DNA of 34,266 nucleotides from NCBI GenBank assembly GCA_031262295.1, contig JAISIA010000054.1, forward strand, positions 1-34,266. Reading direction: 5' to 3'. Under the pieces are notes generated by a model. That model worked only from the letters and a program-made list of their open reading frames with translations. It did not search any database and was not told the DNA's origin. The DNA is from Bacteroidales bacterium (lineage in GTDB: Bacteria; Bacteroidota; Bacteroidia; Bacteroidales; P3). Both the position numbers and the translations under genes were made by a program. Positions 1 to 7,612 of this stretch are shown one piece after another (the first letter of the stretch is position 1; each line of letters opens with the position of its first letter).

Positions 1-190
1 ATTAAAATTTGCTTGAATTGTATTGATAATTAATAATTTGAAAAACTGAAATTCCGTTAGGAAAAATAAAGGTCGGTTGCCGACAAAAATTGAGTGAAAT
101 GTTAAAAATTCGTCAAATTATGTGTTTTTTTGAGGTCATAAATGTTAAAATTTGGGGGTTTTTGATGAAAAAAATGTTAAAATTTTTTGA
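1..190 (+). repeat. Long dispersed repeat, partial copy C (right part)
   Basis: Positions 1-190 match the right part of the complete repeat at about 10800-10990. Both share the run starting ATTAAAATTTGCTTGAATT and the segment AATGTTAAAAATTCGTCAAA (97-116 and 10897-10916). Positions 1-101 also match 34166-34266 with only two differences (positions 12 and 16). This copy contains a two-hairpin element at 52-84 that the complete copy lacks. It has no convincing coding frame. An imperfect AT-rich stem followed by T residues near 188-216 could end a rightward transcript before xerD. Confidence 0.8.
52..84 (+). repeat. REP-like two-hairpin element 1
   Basis: Hairpin one is TTCC-GTTA-GGAA at 52-63. 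Hairpin two is GTCGG-TTG-CCGAC at 72-84. An A-rich spacer of 8 bp separates them. The same two-hairpin layout occurs at seven other places in the window. Confidence 0.8.
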
Positions 191-230
191 AAAAATAAGA
201 TTTAAGTCTTTTTTCTTATGGAATAGCCCG

Positions 231-266
231 ACTTCCGCAAGGACAACTAAATGCCGCTTGGCGGTT
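231..266 (+). repeat. REP-like two-hairpin element 2, overlapping the xerD stop
   Basis: Hairpin one is TCC-GCAA-GGA at 234-243. Hairpin two is CCGC-TTG-GCGG at 254-264. The second stem differs from the usual GTCGG/CCGAC at two base pairs, changed on both arms. The element overlaps the last codons and the stop codon (247-249) of xerD. Confidence 0.8.
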
Positions 267-1185
267 TTTTGTATAGGGGATGATATAAAAGTAGTGTTTC
301 TTTTAGATGTTGGGTATTTAGATGAGTATATATTTGGGTTGAAACAACATTGCTATGTCCCATCATATCTTTTACTGCCATTATATCTGCCCCTGAAAGA
401 ATCATCTCTGTTGCAAAGCTGTGTCTTAGAGTGTGAGGGTGAATATTTTTTTCTATTCCTGCCTTTTTTGCTATTTGTTTTATTGCTTGATATGCTGCAA
501 TACGAGAAAGATGTCCTCCTCTTTGATTTAAAAATAAAAAAGCCTCATTACCTTTTTGAGGTAATATCTTTGAGCGAGAGTTTTCTTCAAAGAGTTTTAT
601 TAGTTTAAAAGCATGCCTATTTAGAGGAACCAATCTTTGTTTATCTCCTTTACCTATTATATTTAAGACCTCTTCTTTGGGATATATATCATATAGTTTT
701 AGGTTTAATAGTTCTGTTATTCTTAAACCAGAACCATATAGTATTTCTATCATTAGTCTAATCCAATTTCCCCTATATGTTGAGCAATCTATAACCTTTA
801 ACATTCTTTCTATTTCTTCATTGGATAGGACAACAGGAAGTGTTTTGTCCAATGAAGGAAGTTGCAAAAGTTCTGTTGGATCTGTTTCTATTATATTTTC
901 AATTATAAGGTATTTAAAAAAGGCTCTAATTCCTGATATTATTCTTTTTAATGAACTTATTTTTAGTATTAGTTCCTCACTATCTTCTGTTGGAGATTGT
1001 ATAGTGGTAATAAACTTTTGTATATGTTCATATTCTACTTGGCAAGGAGTTATTTCAGGATAGTTTTCTTTTAGAAAATTTATTAATGTCTTAGAATCTC
1101 TTATGTAGGCATCAAAGGTGTTTTCAGATAAGCCTCTTTCTAAGAGTAGGTATCCTTTAAAACTTTCCAAATACTTTTCCCACAT
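247..1185 (-). CDS. xerD: Site-specific tyrosine recombinase XerD/XerC
   Basis: A tyrosine recombinase of the type that resolves chromosome dimers at dif during cell division. The 312-residue frame has an N-terminal SAM-like core-binding domain (about 1-110) and a C-terminal catalytic domain. The catalytic set is complete: R155 in GSGLRITEL, K179 in IIGKGDK, H251 and R254 in HPHTLRH, H277 in MMGHSN, and the nucleophile Y286. Length and motifs fit XerC/XerD; choosing XerD is inference. It is the last gene of a minus-strand run (OMP, coaD, flavin reductase, xerD), 27 bp after its neighbour. The odd feature is the C-terminus: after YHPLYKK, the residues PPSGI and the stop are encoded by a REP-like hairpin element, so a repeat has replaced or extended the original gene end. 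Confidence 0.95.
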   Translation of the reverse strand: MWEKYLESFKGYLLLERGLSENTFDAYIRDSKTLINFLKENYPEITPCQVEYEHIQKFITTIQSPTEDSEELILKISSLKRIISGIRAFFKYLIIENIIETDPTELLQLPSLDKTLPVVLSNEEIERMLKVIDCSTYRGNWIRLMIEILYGSGLRITELLNLKLYDIYPKEEVLNIIGKGDKQRLVPLNRHAFKLIKLFEENSRSKILPQKGNEAFLFLNQRGGHLSRIAAYQAIKQIAKKAGIEKNIHPHTLRHSFATEMILSGADIMAVKDMMGHSNVVSTQIYTHLNTQHLKETLLLYHPLYKKPPSGI

Positions 1186-1212
1186 ATAATGTATATAAGA
1201 ATTAGAAAACCT

Positions 1213-1791
1213 CTATTTTTTCTTTTTATTTTTTTGAACAGAGTATCCAAAGAAGCCTATTTGCTTTCCAAGAGCATAGTATTTCCCATGAGAGTATGCT
1301 AATAAGCCTGCTTTTTCCAATTCAAAGCTATCAGTTTCCTTATTTATGTATTTAGGATCGCAAGATATATTTACAACCTTAGCAATAAACATATCGTGTG
1401 AGCCTAATTCTTTTATATCCACAACCTGACATTCTATATTTAATGGGCTTTCTAATATTATTGGGGCAAGGACTTTTTCTGCTTTTTGATAAGTAAGTTT
1501 CATTTCCTTAAACTTATTATAATCCCTTCCTGATTTTACGCCACACCAATCTGTTTGCTTTGCCAAAAACTCTGTTGTTAAATTTAGGACAAATGCTTTT
1601 GTTTTGCTAATAATTTTATGAGAATGTCTATTGGGGCGAATTGAAACATAGCACATAGGAGGCTCAGAACAAAGGGTTCCAACCCAAGAAGCTGTAAGAA
1701 TATTGTATTCTTTTTCATCTTCACCACAGCTAACCATTAGTGCAGGAAGAGGATATATCATAGTGCCGGGCTTAAAATTTCTTCTTTCCAT
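1213..1791 (-). CDS. Flavin reductase family protein (flavoredoxin-like)
   Basis: A 192-residue protein of the flavin reductase-like, FMN-binding split-barrel family. Members bind FMN and pass electrons from NAD(P)H or other donors. Visible family features are the N-terminal PGTMIYPLPALMVSC segment, the core stretch ILTASWVGTLCSEPPMCYVSIRP where flavin would bind, and the later GSHDMFIAKVVNI. The length is normal. The C-terminus is a lysine run (KNKKKK). The physiological acceptor cannot be told from the sequence. The gene lies between coaD (70 bp upstream) and xerD (27 bp downstream) on the same strand. Its leader is an unusual, nearly pure purine tract on the coding strand (about 1792-1830) with no Shine-Dalgarno consensus, as is common in Bacteroidota. 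Confidence 0.85.
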   Translation of the reverse strand: MERRNFKPGTMIYPLPALMVSCGEDEKEYNILTASWVGTLCSEPPMCYVSIRPNRHSHKIISKTKAFVLNLTTEFLAKQTDWCGVKSGRDYNKFKEMKLTYQKAEKVLAPIILESPLNIECQVVDIKELGSHDMFIAKVVNISCDPKYINKETDSFELEKAGLLAYSHGKYYALGKQIGFFGYSVQKNKKKK

Positions 1792-1861
1792 TTCTCTTTT
1801 TTCTTTCTTTTCTTTGTTTTCTTTGTTTCTAATTTTTAATTTAATAAGTAGGATTAAATAT

Positions 1862-2329
1862 TTATAATAGATTAACTTGTTTTGGTATAAACTTTTTTAC
1901 ATCCCCTTTAAAGGAAACAATTTCTCTAATAGCAGAAGAGCTAATTGAAGAATATTCCTTATTAGTTAGGAAAAATATTGTTTCTATTTCCTTATTTAAT
2001 TCCTTATTTATTTGTGCTATATTTTCTTCGTATTCAAAGTCCTTATTGTTTCTAATTCCCCTTAGAATGTATTTGGCGTTTTTTTCTTTACAATAATCAA
2101 CCAATAGGCAGGAATATGTATCAACCTCTATTTTATCTTCCTTAGCAAATGTATCTTTTATCCATTTTATTCTTTTATCCAAAGGAAACATTGTTTTCTT
2201 TTCTATATTAACTCCTATTGCTATTATGATTTTATCAAATAGTGGCAATGCCCTAATTAAGATATCTTCATGTCCAGTGGTTATTGGATCAAATGTTCCT
2301 GCAAATACTGCAATTTTCTTATTATTCAT
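1862..2329 (-). CDS. coaD: Phosphopantetheine adenylyltransferase
   Basis: Catalyses the penultimate step of coenzyme A synthesis: ATP plus 4'-phosphopantetheine gives dephospho-CoA plus pyrophosphate. The 155-residue length is typical. The nucleotidyltransferase signature is present: AGTFDPITTGH with the TxGH motif at residues 17-20. The second family motif ISSSAIRE near the C-terminus and the LRGIRNNKDFEYE segment that shapes the pantetheine pocket are also clear. It is cytoplasmic and hexameric in known relatives. It starts 18 bp after the outer-membrane protein gene, suggesting cotranscription rather than a functional link. Confidence 0.97.
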   Translation of the reverse strand: MNNKKIAVFAGTFDPITTGHEDILIRALPLFDKIIIAIGVNIEKKTMFPLDKRIKWIKDTFAKEDKIEVDTYSCLLVDYCKEKNAKYILRGIRNNKDFEYEENIAQINKELNKEIETIFFLTNKEYSSISSSAIREIVSFKGDVKKFIPKQVNLL

Positions 2330-2347
2330 ATTCTTTTTTAAATTTGT

Positions 2348-3061
2348 TTAATATATATCAGGGTTTATATTCCTATCCAAAGCCTTTGTTGAACGTTCAT
2401 TTATTACATAAATAAGTCCAATTGTTAGGGAATTGTTATATAAATTCCTTTGCCACGAATCAAAATCTGGCGAAGTGGCAGGAAAACCATTTGTATAAGT
2501 AATCTTATCTCTTATTGAAATGATGGAATATTGATAACGGAAATTAAATTTTAGTTTTTCCCATATCCTAAAACGCACATCTAACACAACGGAAATATCA
2601 TCTTTGTGAAATGGTTTAACAGTATTCATATCTGGTCTATCAAGCCAATGAATTGTATCTTGTGATAAGCCCCAATTTTCTGAAAAGTGAATTAGTCTTG
2701 AATATTGTAATCCTGCACCAAAAGTCCATCCTCCTTTCTTATCTTCAAAATGTAGTAGGATAGGAATTGAAATATAGCCCAAGCGAGTATCGTATTGAAA
2801 AGGGTCTCCCTTTTCTTTTGCCCCTAAAAGATTATATAATACTTCCAAAGACATTAATATATTACGCTTATTGTTCAATGGAGCACTAACTCCTAAGCCT
2901 GTATTTATACCAAAACGATTATATCCATAGACTTGATCGCCATCTAACTGAGAAATATTTCCTCTTAAAATAAGCATTCCTTTAAAAGCCTGCCCATTTA
3001 CTTTAATACTCAGTAGGGATAAAACAGAAAAAAAGATTATTATAAGGTATTTATACTTCAT
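2348..3061 (-). CDS. Outer-membrane beta-barrel protein (PorT/OMP_b-brl-like)
   Basis: A 237-residue predicted outer-membrane protein. Residues 1-23 form a signal peptide (KYKYLIIIFFSVLSLLSIKV, then NGQ). The rest alternates short amphipathic strands with turns, such as FGINTGLGVSAPL, GYISIPILLHFE and WTFGAGLQYSRLI. This is the usual pattern of Bacteroidota outer-membrane beta-barrel proteins related to PorT. No catalytic motif is seen. The C-terminal tail after SLTIGLIYVI is short and charged. Whether it is a structural barrel or an assembly factor for T9SS is not decidable here, although a T9SS cargo protein is encoded elsewhere in the window. It follows the HU terminator, so it likely heads the OMP-coaD-flavin reductase-xerD unit. 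Confidence 0.75.
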   Translation of the reverse strand: MKYKYLIIIFFSVLSLLSIKVNGQAFKGMLILRGNISQLDGDQVYGYNRFGINTGLGVSAPLNNKRNILMSLEVLYNLLGAKEKGDPFQYDTRLGYISIPILLHFEDKKGGWTFGAGLQYSRLIHFSENWGLSQDTIHWLDRPDMNTVKPFHKDDISVVLDVRFRIWEKLKFNFRYQYSIISIRDKITYTNGFPATSPDFDSWQRNLYNNSLTIGLIYVINERSTKALDRNINPDIY

Positions 3062-3156
3062 TTTCTATGAAAATTAATTTTTATAATATATTATTCAATA
3101 ACAAAACTATAAAACAATAAAATATATTGTGTTAAAACTTCTTTTTTTTACAACAA

Positions 3157-3192
3157 AAAAGCATCTTCTTTTCTTTGAAAGAAGATGCTTTT
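3157..3192 (-). terminator. Intrinsic terminator downstream of HU
   Basis: A perfect 15-bp stem (AAAAGCATCTTCTTT at 3157-3171 pairing with 3178-3192) encloses a 6-nt loop. On the minus strand it ends in a T run, as expected of a rho-independent terminator. It lies 22 bp after the HU stop and separates HU from the OMP gene. Confidence 0.9.
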
Positions 3193-3213
3193 AAGATGAA
3201 TAATAATTTCTTA

Positions 3214-3495
3214 CTATTTCTTTCCTTTCTTTAATTCTCTTAAAGAAGCTCCAGCTTTAAATTTAACAACTTTTTTAGCTGCTACCTTTATAGGCTTTCC
3301 TGTTCTTGGGTTACGTGCTGTACGTGCTGGTTTATCAACAACAGCAAAAGAACCAAAACCAATGAAACTTACTCTTTCACCTGCTCTTAATTTATCTTCG
3401 ATAACTTTTAAGAAAGCATCATAAGAAGCAGCTGAATCTTTCATTGTTGAACCTGTCTTTGCAGACATCAACTGTACAAAATCTTTTTTTGTCAT
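3214..3495 (-). CDS. hup: HU family DNA-binding protein
   Basis: A nucleoid protein that bends and wraps DNA as a dimer. The 93-residue product begins MTKKDFVQLMSAKTG, the usual HU helix 1. It has the core GERVSFIGFGSFAVV and the DNA-minor-groove arm TARNPRTGKPIKV, and ends in a lysine-rich tail. An in-frame ATG 48 bp upstream would add 16 residues. It is unlikely, because a TATATTTG -7 promoter box (3525-3532) lies inside that extension and would place transcription start just downstream of it. The gene is monocistronic, flanked by this promoter and a strong terminator at 3157-3192. The window's phased A-tract repeats are the kind of curved DNA HU is known to bind, but a link is only speculative. 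Confidence 0.95.
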   Translation of the reverse strand: MTKKDFVQLMSAKTGSTMKDSAASYDAFLKVIEDKLRAGERVSFIGFGSFAVVDKPARTARNPRTGKPIKVAAKKVVKFKAGASLRELKKGKK

Positions 3496-3524
3496 ATCAA
3501 TAATTTTTTTATTGGTTAGTGCTG

Positions 3525-3532
3525 CAAATATA
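3525..3532 (-). promoter_or_regulatory. Promoter -7 box (TATATTTG) for HU
   Basis: The minus strand reads TATATTTG at 3525-3532, matching the Bacteroidota -7 consensus TAnnTTTG. It is about 30 bp before the chosen HU start at 3495. No clear -33 TTTG is visible. It decides the HU start codon. Confidence 0.6.
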
Positions 3533-3581
3533 ATACATTCCAATTATATATGGTATTTTTTTTGGAAAAAAATTATTTTTT

Positions 3582-4535
3582 TTATTTTTTTATAACTAAA
3601 TTATCTTCAATTCTATTGCCTCTAAGGAAGTCCAAAACGCTCATTGGCTTCTTTCCACTTTGTTGTAATTCAATTATTTCAACAATTCCATCTAAGCAAT
3701 AAATAACAAAACCTTCTTCTTTATTTATTGTTATATCTCCTATATTTTTTTTATGCGTTTTTTTTGTGAATTTAACTTCAAATATCTTCAATATAAGCTC
3801 GTTTTTTGTTATTTTGTCATAAAAAATTGCTCTTGCACAAGGATTAGGAGATAGTCCTCTGACGAAATTTTCTATATTTTTTCCACTATTTTCCCAATTT
3901 ATATAGGTCATATCTTTATATATTTTGGGAGCTGTTGAATAGGATTGTTGAATATCTTTTTGTGAAATTACTTTATAAGAATTATTTTCTATTGCTTTTA
4001 GAGTTTTTACAACCAATTCTCCTCCCCTTATCATCATCCTATTATATAATTGACCAAATCTTTCATTAGATTCAATTGTAATCTCTTGCTGAAAAATAAT
4101 TTCCCCTTCATCAATCCTATCATTTAGGAAAAAAGTTGTAAGACCTGTGGTTTTATCCCCATTAATTATTGCCCAATTTATAGGAGCTGCTCCTCTATAT
4201 TTAGGAAGTAAGGAAGCATGTAGATTGAAAGTACCTTTTTTAGGCATAGAATAAACTTCCTTAGGCAGCATACGAAAAGCTACCACAATTTGAATATCTG
4301 CCTCTAAAAGGGAAAGCCTATTTAAGAAGTCTTCATCCTTTAATTTATTTGGTTGTAATAAGAAAAGGTTATTCTCTAATGCATATTGCTTAACAGGAGA
4401 ATAAGCAATTTTGTGTCCCCTATTTGCAGGCTTATCCTCAGTTGTTACAACGCCAACAACATTATATCCATTTTCCACAACTGCATTAAGACAAAAGGCA
4501 GCAAAATCAGTTGTACCAAAAAAAACTACTTTCAT
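3582..4535 (-). CDS. fmt: Methionyl-tRNA formyltransferase
   Basis: Formylates methionyl-initiator tRNA using 10-formyltetrahydrofolate, allowing bacterial translation initiation. The 317-residue length is standard. The N-terminal formyltransferase domain shows catalytic N104 and H106 in FNLHASLLPKYRGAAPINWA and D142 in the RIDEGEI motif. These align well with N106/H108/D144 of the E. coli enzyme. The C-terminal OB-like tRNA-binding domain follows from about residue 205 (FVRGLSPNPCARA). It lies 25 bp after ribH and ends the manC-asnS-rpoN-ribH-fmt run. HU downstream has its own promoter. Confidence 0.97.
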   Translation of the reverse strand: MKVVFFGTTDFAAFCLNAVVENGYNVVGVVTTEDKPANRGHKIAYSPVKQYALENNLFLLQPNKLKDEDFLNRLSLLEADIQIVVAFRMLPKEVYSMPKKGTFNLHASLLPKYRGAAPINWAIINGDKTTGLTTFFLNDRIDEGEIIFQQEITIESNERFGQLYNRMMIRGGELVVKTLKAIENNSYKVISQKDIQQSYSTAPKIYKDMTYINWENSGKNIENFVRGLSPNPCARAIFYDKITKNELILKIFEVKFTKKTHKKNIGDITINKEEGFVIYCLDGIVEIIELQQSGKKPMSVLDFLRGNRIEDNLVIKK

Positions 4536-4560
4536 ACTTATTTTTTAATGAAACAATATT

Positions 4561-5037
4561 TTATAGGGATGCCATTTTCAAAGCAGTTATTGCAGCTTCA
4601 ACACCTTTATTTCCTAAATCGCCTCCGCTTCTTTGCTTTGCCTGCTCAAGATCATTTGTGGTTAGAACTCCAAAAACAACAGGTATGTCCTTTTGTAGAG
4701 AGACCTGCATTATTCCTTGTGCGACTGCACTTGATATAAACTCAAAATGTCTTGTTTGACCTTGAATTATACAGCCCAAACATATTATTGCATCAAACTT
4801 TTTCTTCTCTAAAAGTTTTGAAGCTCCAAAGGGAAGTTCAAAACTTCCTGGAACGTATTGAACATATATATCTTTTTGATCAACCCCATTTTCAATTAGT
4901 GTTTCAACTGCTCCATTTAATAGGGCATCAGTTATACTATCGTTCCACTGAGAAACAACTATACCAAATAGATTATCCTCCCCCGAGGGTATATCATCCT
5001 TATTGTAGGACGATAAATTCTTTAATGATGATGACAT
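4561..5037 (-). CDS. ribH: 6,7-dimethyl-8-ribityllumazine synthase
   Basis: Condenses 5-amino-6-ribitylamino-uracil with 3,4-dihydroxy-2-butanone 4-phosphate, the penultimate step of riboflavin synthesis. It usually assembles as a 60-mer or pentamer. The 158-residue chain has the substrate-binding FGIVVSQWND and PGSFELPFGA motifs. H97 in the segment GQTRHFEF is the expected catalytic histidine. The C-terminal NKGVEAA motif is also typical. No other rib genes are adjacent and no FMN riboswitch is visible in the short upstream gap. It is 35 bp downstream of the rpoN-peptidase fusion, probably cotranscribed. Confidence 0.97.
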   Translation of the reverse strand: MSSSLKNLSSYNKDDIPSGEDNLFGIVVSQWNDSITDALLNGAVETLIENGVDQKDIYVQYVPGSFELPFGASKLLEKKKFDAIICLGCIIQGQTRHFEFISSAVAQGIMQVSLQKDIPVVFGVLTTNDLEQAKQRSGGDLGNKGVEAAITALKMASL

Positions 5038-5072
5038 AATTTTCTTATATTTTTTTTATTTAAACAGCGTTT

Positions 5073-7550
5073 TTATCTTACTCTTATTCTTTTACCAACT
5101 TCTAAACTTTCACCTTTAAGATCGTTCATTTGTATTATCTGCTGTGGAGTTATATTAAACTTATCTGCCAATTTTAATATAGTATCTTCCTTTCTAACCT
5201 TCCAATATCTCCAAGAGGACTTATCCTCATTATCTATTATTACAACTTCTTTTTTATTTGTTGTTTTTTTATCTTTTAATAGTTCATTAATTGAAACGTA
5301 TGGTTTGCCTTCAAAGGTTTTATCAACTTTTGAAAGGCTACTTATATTTATTTTTCTTTCTCTTTCCTTACCATGTATTATAGAAAAGAGGTCTCTATCT
5401 ATATTAAGATTCTTTTGTTTTAAGCATCTATTCTCCACATCTATTATTATCTCTGGGTCAAAACTCTGATACAAACATCTACATTCAAAATGAAGATGAG
5501 GACCTGTTGAAAAACCTGTATTACCACTAAGACCTATAATATCTCCTGCCTTTATCCTATCTCCTACCTTAACATTTATCTTATCCAAATGCCCATAAAG
5601 AGTTTCAAGGTTATTGTAGTGACGAATCAAAACCATATTCCCATACCCTCCATTTTTTTGTGCAACCCTTACAACCCCATCAAAGGCTGCATATATAGGC
5701 TCTCCAACCTTTAAAGAAAAATCAACACCTCCATGTTTTCTTCCCCAACGCATCCCATAAGAAGATGACTTTTGAGCATTATTGCAAGGAAAATGAAAAT
5801 GTCTATCATTCTTTTCGTCAATTAAACTTATACTAAAAAAATCAGGGAACTCACCAAAGGAAAACGAAGGCATCTTTACCTTATTTGTACACCATGTATT
5901 ATTGTATAGTGTATTGCAAGGAGCATCTTCAAAAACTGAGAAAATGGCAGTAGCATCATCCTCTTGTTCTTGATGAATTATATCATTAGCAGGAGGATTA
6001 TATAGTAGGAAAAGTGAATCGGCTATCCTACGATTAACACTTCTATTATCTATTTCAACATTTTTTTGTCCAAATGAAATAAAATTGAAAATAAAAAGGA
6101 ATAATGCAAGAAAGAATCCTTTTCTTAGTCTTGCAATAGGAATGTTTGACATCTCCCTATATTTAGATACTGTTCTTCTTGCAATAGGAAATCCTTTGCT
6201 TTTTAGGATTTCAACCAATTGTTCATCGGTATAAGGAGAATTTTTATCTTCCCCTTCAATTATTTTTTCCAACTCATCCTTTATCTTATCGGTTGAGATT
6301 TTCTCACCCTGCTCATCCAAAAGAAAGTTGGAAAAACAATCCTTCAAAAGTATTATTCCAAAATGTGTTTGTGCATATTTATTACTCACAACCCGAGATA
6401 TTGTAGATATATCCAAATTTACCTTATTTGCTATATCTACTAAACGCATAGGTTTTAATTTTTGTATATCTCCTTCCAAAAAATAATCGTATTGATAGTC
6501 TATTATAGCCTGCATTATTGTTTCAAGAGTTTCTTTTCTCTTATTTAAGGCATCAATAAAACCATTTGCTGAATCTATTCTTTCTTTTAAATATACAGTA
6601 GCTTGTTTATCCGATGGAGTATTTCCTGAGGAAACCTTTTTTAATAGGTTTTCATAGTAGGAATTTGTCTTTAAATTTTTCTCTCTATAATTATTTAGTC
6701 TGAAAAATACTTTGGAATTGGTTTGCCAAATAATAAAATCTGGAACAATTGCTTGCTCTTGTATGCCTATCTCTAAGCGTGAATTGCCCGGCTTAGGGTT
6801 TAGTTTTATTATTTGTTCTATTGCTTGTGAGATTTCTTTTTCTGAACAACCCAATTTCTGAGTTATTATATTGTATTGTTTTTTCTTAAAATATTCAAAA
6901 TAGCGTTTTATTATCTTTGTTGCAAGCAATACATCCTCTGTTTGCTTTTCTCTCTTTAATTGAATTAATAAACATTCCTTCAAATCCCTTGCTCCTACTC
7001 CGCAAGGGTCAAAACCTTGTATTATATTTAATATTTTTTCTATCTCTTTTTTATCTACCTCTAAGTTATATCTAAAAAAGAAATCATCAACAATTGAAAC
7101 AATGCTTCGTGATAAGTAACCCGAATCATCAATATTACCTATAATTTCTAATCCTATTAAATGGTCTCTTTGAGATAAGTTTTGTAATTGTAATTGGTTT
7201 ATAAGGTCTTCATAGAAACTTGTTGGAGCAATAAAAAGTCCATCTTTATCAATATTTTCGTAGTTATTGGAAGAATGATTAGCAAATATTTTTTCATCAT
7301 CATCAGGAAACATTTCATTGTTATCAAATACGTCATCCTCCTTTTCTTGTCTTTCTTCAATAGATGTATCTTCTATTTCATTTTCTTCCTTAGAGGATAC
7401 TTCATCCTCTTCTAATGTAGGGTTATTTTCCAACTCCTCTTTTATCCTTTGCTCCAAAGCAAAGTTGGGAAGAGAAAGCAATTTCATTAATTGAATTTGC
7501 TGAGGCGATAACTTTTGCTGAAGTTTTTGTAATAGACTATTTGAAATCAC
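5073..7550 (-). CDS. rpoN: Fused sigma-54 factor (RpoN) - hydrophobic segment - M23 peptidase - LysM
   Basis: One uninterrupted 825-codon frame encodes two normally separate proteins. Residues 1-477 are a complete sigma-54: the Q-rich activator-interaction region (LSPQQIQLMKLLSLPN), an acidic linker (about 50-95), the core-binding domain (about 110-310), a helix-turn-helix near 370-392, and the RpoN box ARRTVSKYR at 457-465. Residues 478-493 are strongly hydrophobic (GFFLALFLFIFNFISF). Residues 575-705 are an M23 (LytM-type) zinc endopeptidase with H606 and D610 (HxxxD), H654, and H685/H687 (HLH). Residues about 782-825 are a LysM peptidoglycan-binding domain. If translated whole, the sigma factor would be cytoplasmic and the peptidase periplasmic. 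An in-frame ATG at 6150-6152 (M467) would give a free secreted peptidase with a normal signal peptide. It lies between asnS (62 bp upstream) and ribH (35 bp downstream). A base error removing a stop is possible, but any stop between M467 and the peptidase would leave the peptidase without a start and signal peptide. Confidence 0.9.
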   Translation of the reverse strand: MISNSLLQKLQQKLSPQQIQLMKLLSLPNFALEQRIKEELENNPTLEEDEVSSKEENEIEDTSIEERQEKEDDVFDNNEMFPDDDEKIFANHSSNNYENIDKDGLFIAPTSFYEDLINQLQLQNLSQRDHLIGLEIIGNIDDSGYLSRSIVSIVDDFFFRYNLEVDKKEIEKILNIIQGFDPCGVGARDLKECLLIQLKREKQTEDVLLATKIIKRYFEYFKKKQYNIITQKLGCSEKEISQAIEQIIKLNPKPGNSRLEIGIQEQAIVPDFIIWQTNSKVFFRLNNYREKNLKTNSYYENLLKKVSSGNTPSDKQATVYLKERIDSANGFIDALNKRKETLETIMQAIIDYQYDYFLEGDIQKLKPMRLVDIANKVNLDISTISRVVSNKYAQTHFGIILLKDCFSNFLLDEQGEKISTDKIKDELEKIIEGEDKNSPYTDEQLVEILKSKGFPIARRTVSKYREMSNIPIARLRKGFFLALFLFIFNFISFGQKNVEIDNRSVNRRIADSLFLLYNPPANDIIHQEQEDDATAIFSVFEDAPCNTLYNNTWCTNKVKMPSFSFGEFPDFFSISLIDEKNDRHFHFPCNNAQKSSSYGMRWGRKHGGVDFSLKVGEPIYAAFDGVVRVAQKNGGYGNMVLIRHYNNLETLYGHLDKINVKVGDRIKAGDIIGLSGNTGFSTGPHLHFECRCLYQSFDPEIIIDVENRCLKQKNLNIDRDLFSIIHGKERERKINISSLSKVDKTFEGKPYVSINELLKDKKTTNKKEVVIIDNEDKSSWRYWKVRKEDTILKLADKFNITPQQIIQMNDLKGESLEVGKRIRVR

Positions 7551-7612
7551 TTTTAAAGGAGTCTTATTATCTTTCTTTTTATTCTATTGTTTTATTCCTA
7601 TTTTTTTATTTA

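Noticed and set aside
52..84. Integron attC sites, prompted by short palindromes beside a tyrosine recombinase
   Set aside because: The GTTRRRY/RYYYAAC core sites are missing, the xerD gene looks like the housekeeping form, and the elements do not flank gene cassettes.
90..608. Plus-strand open frame of 172 codons
   Set aside because: It runs antisense through xerD, whose catalytic residues are all intact, and starts in repeat DNA. The translation has no recognisable domain.
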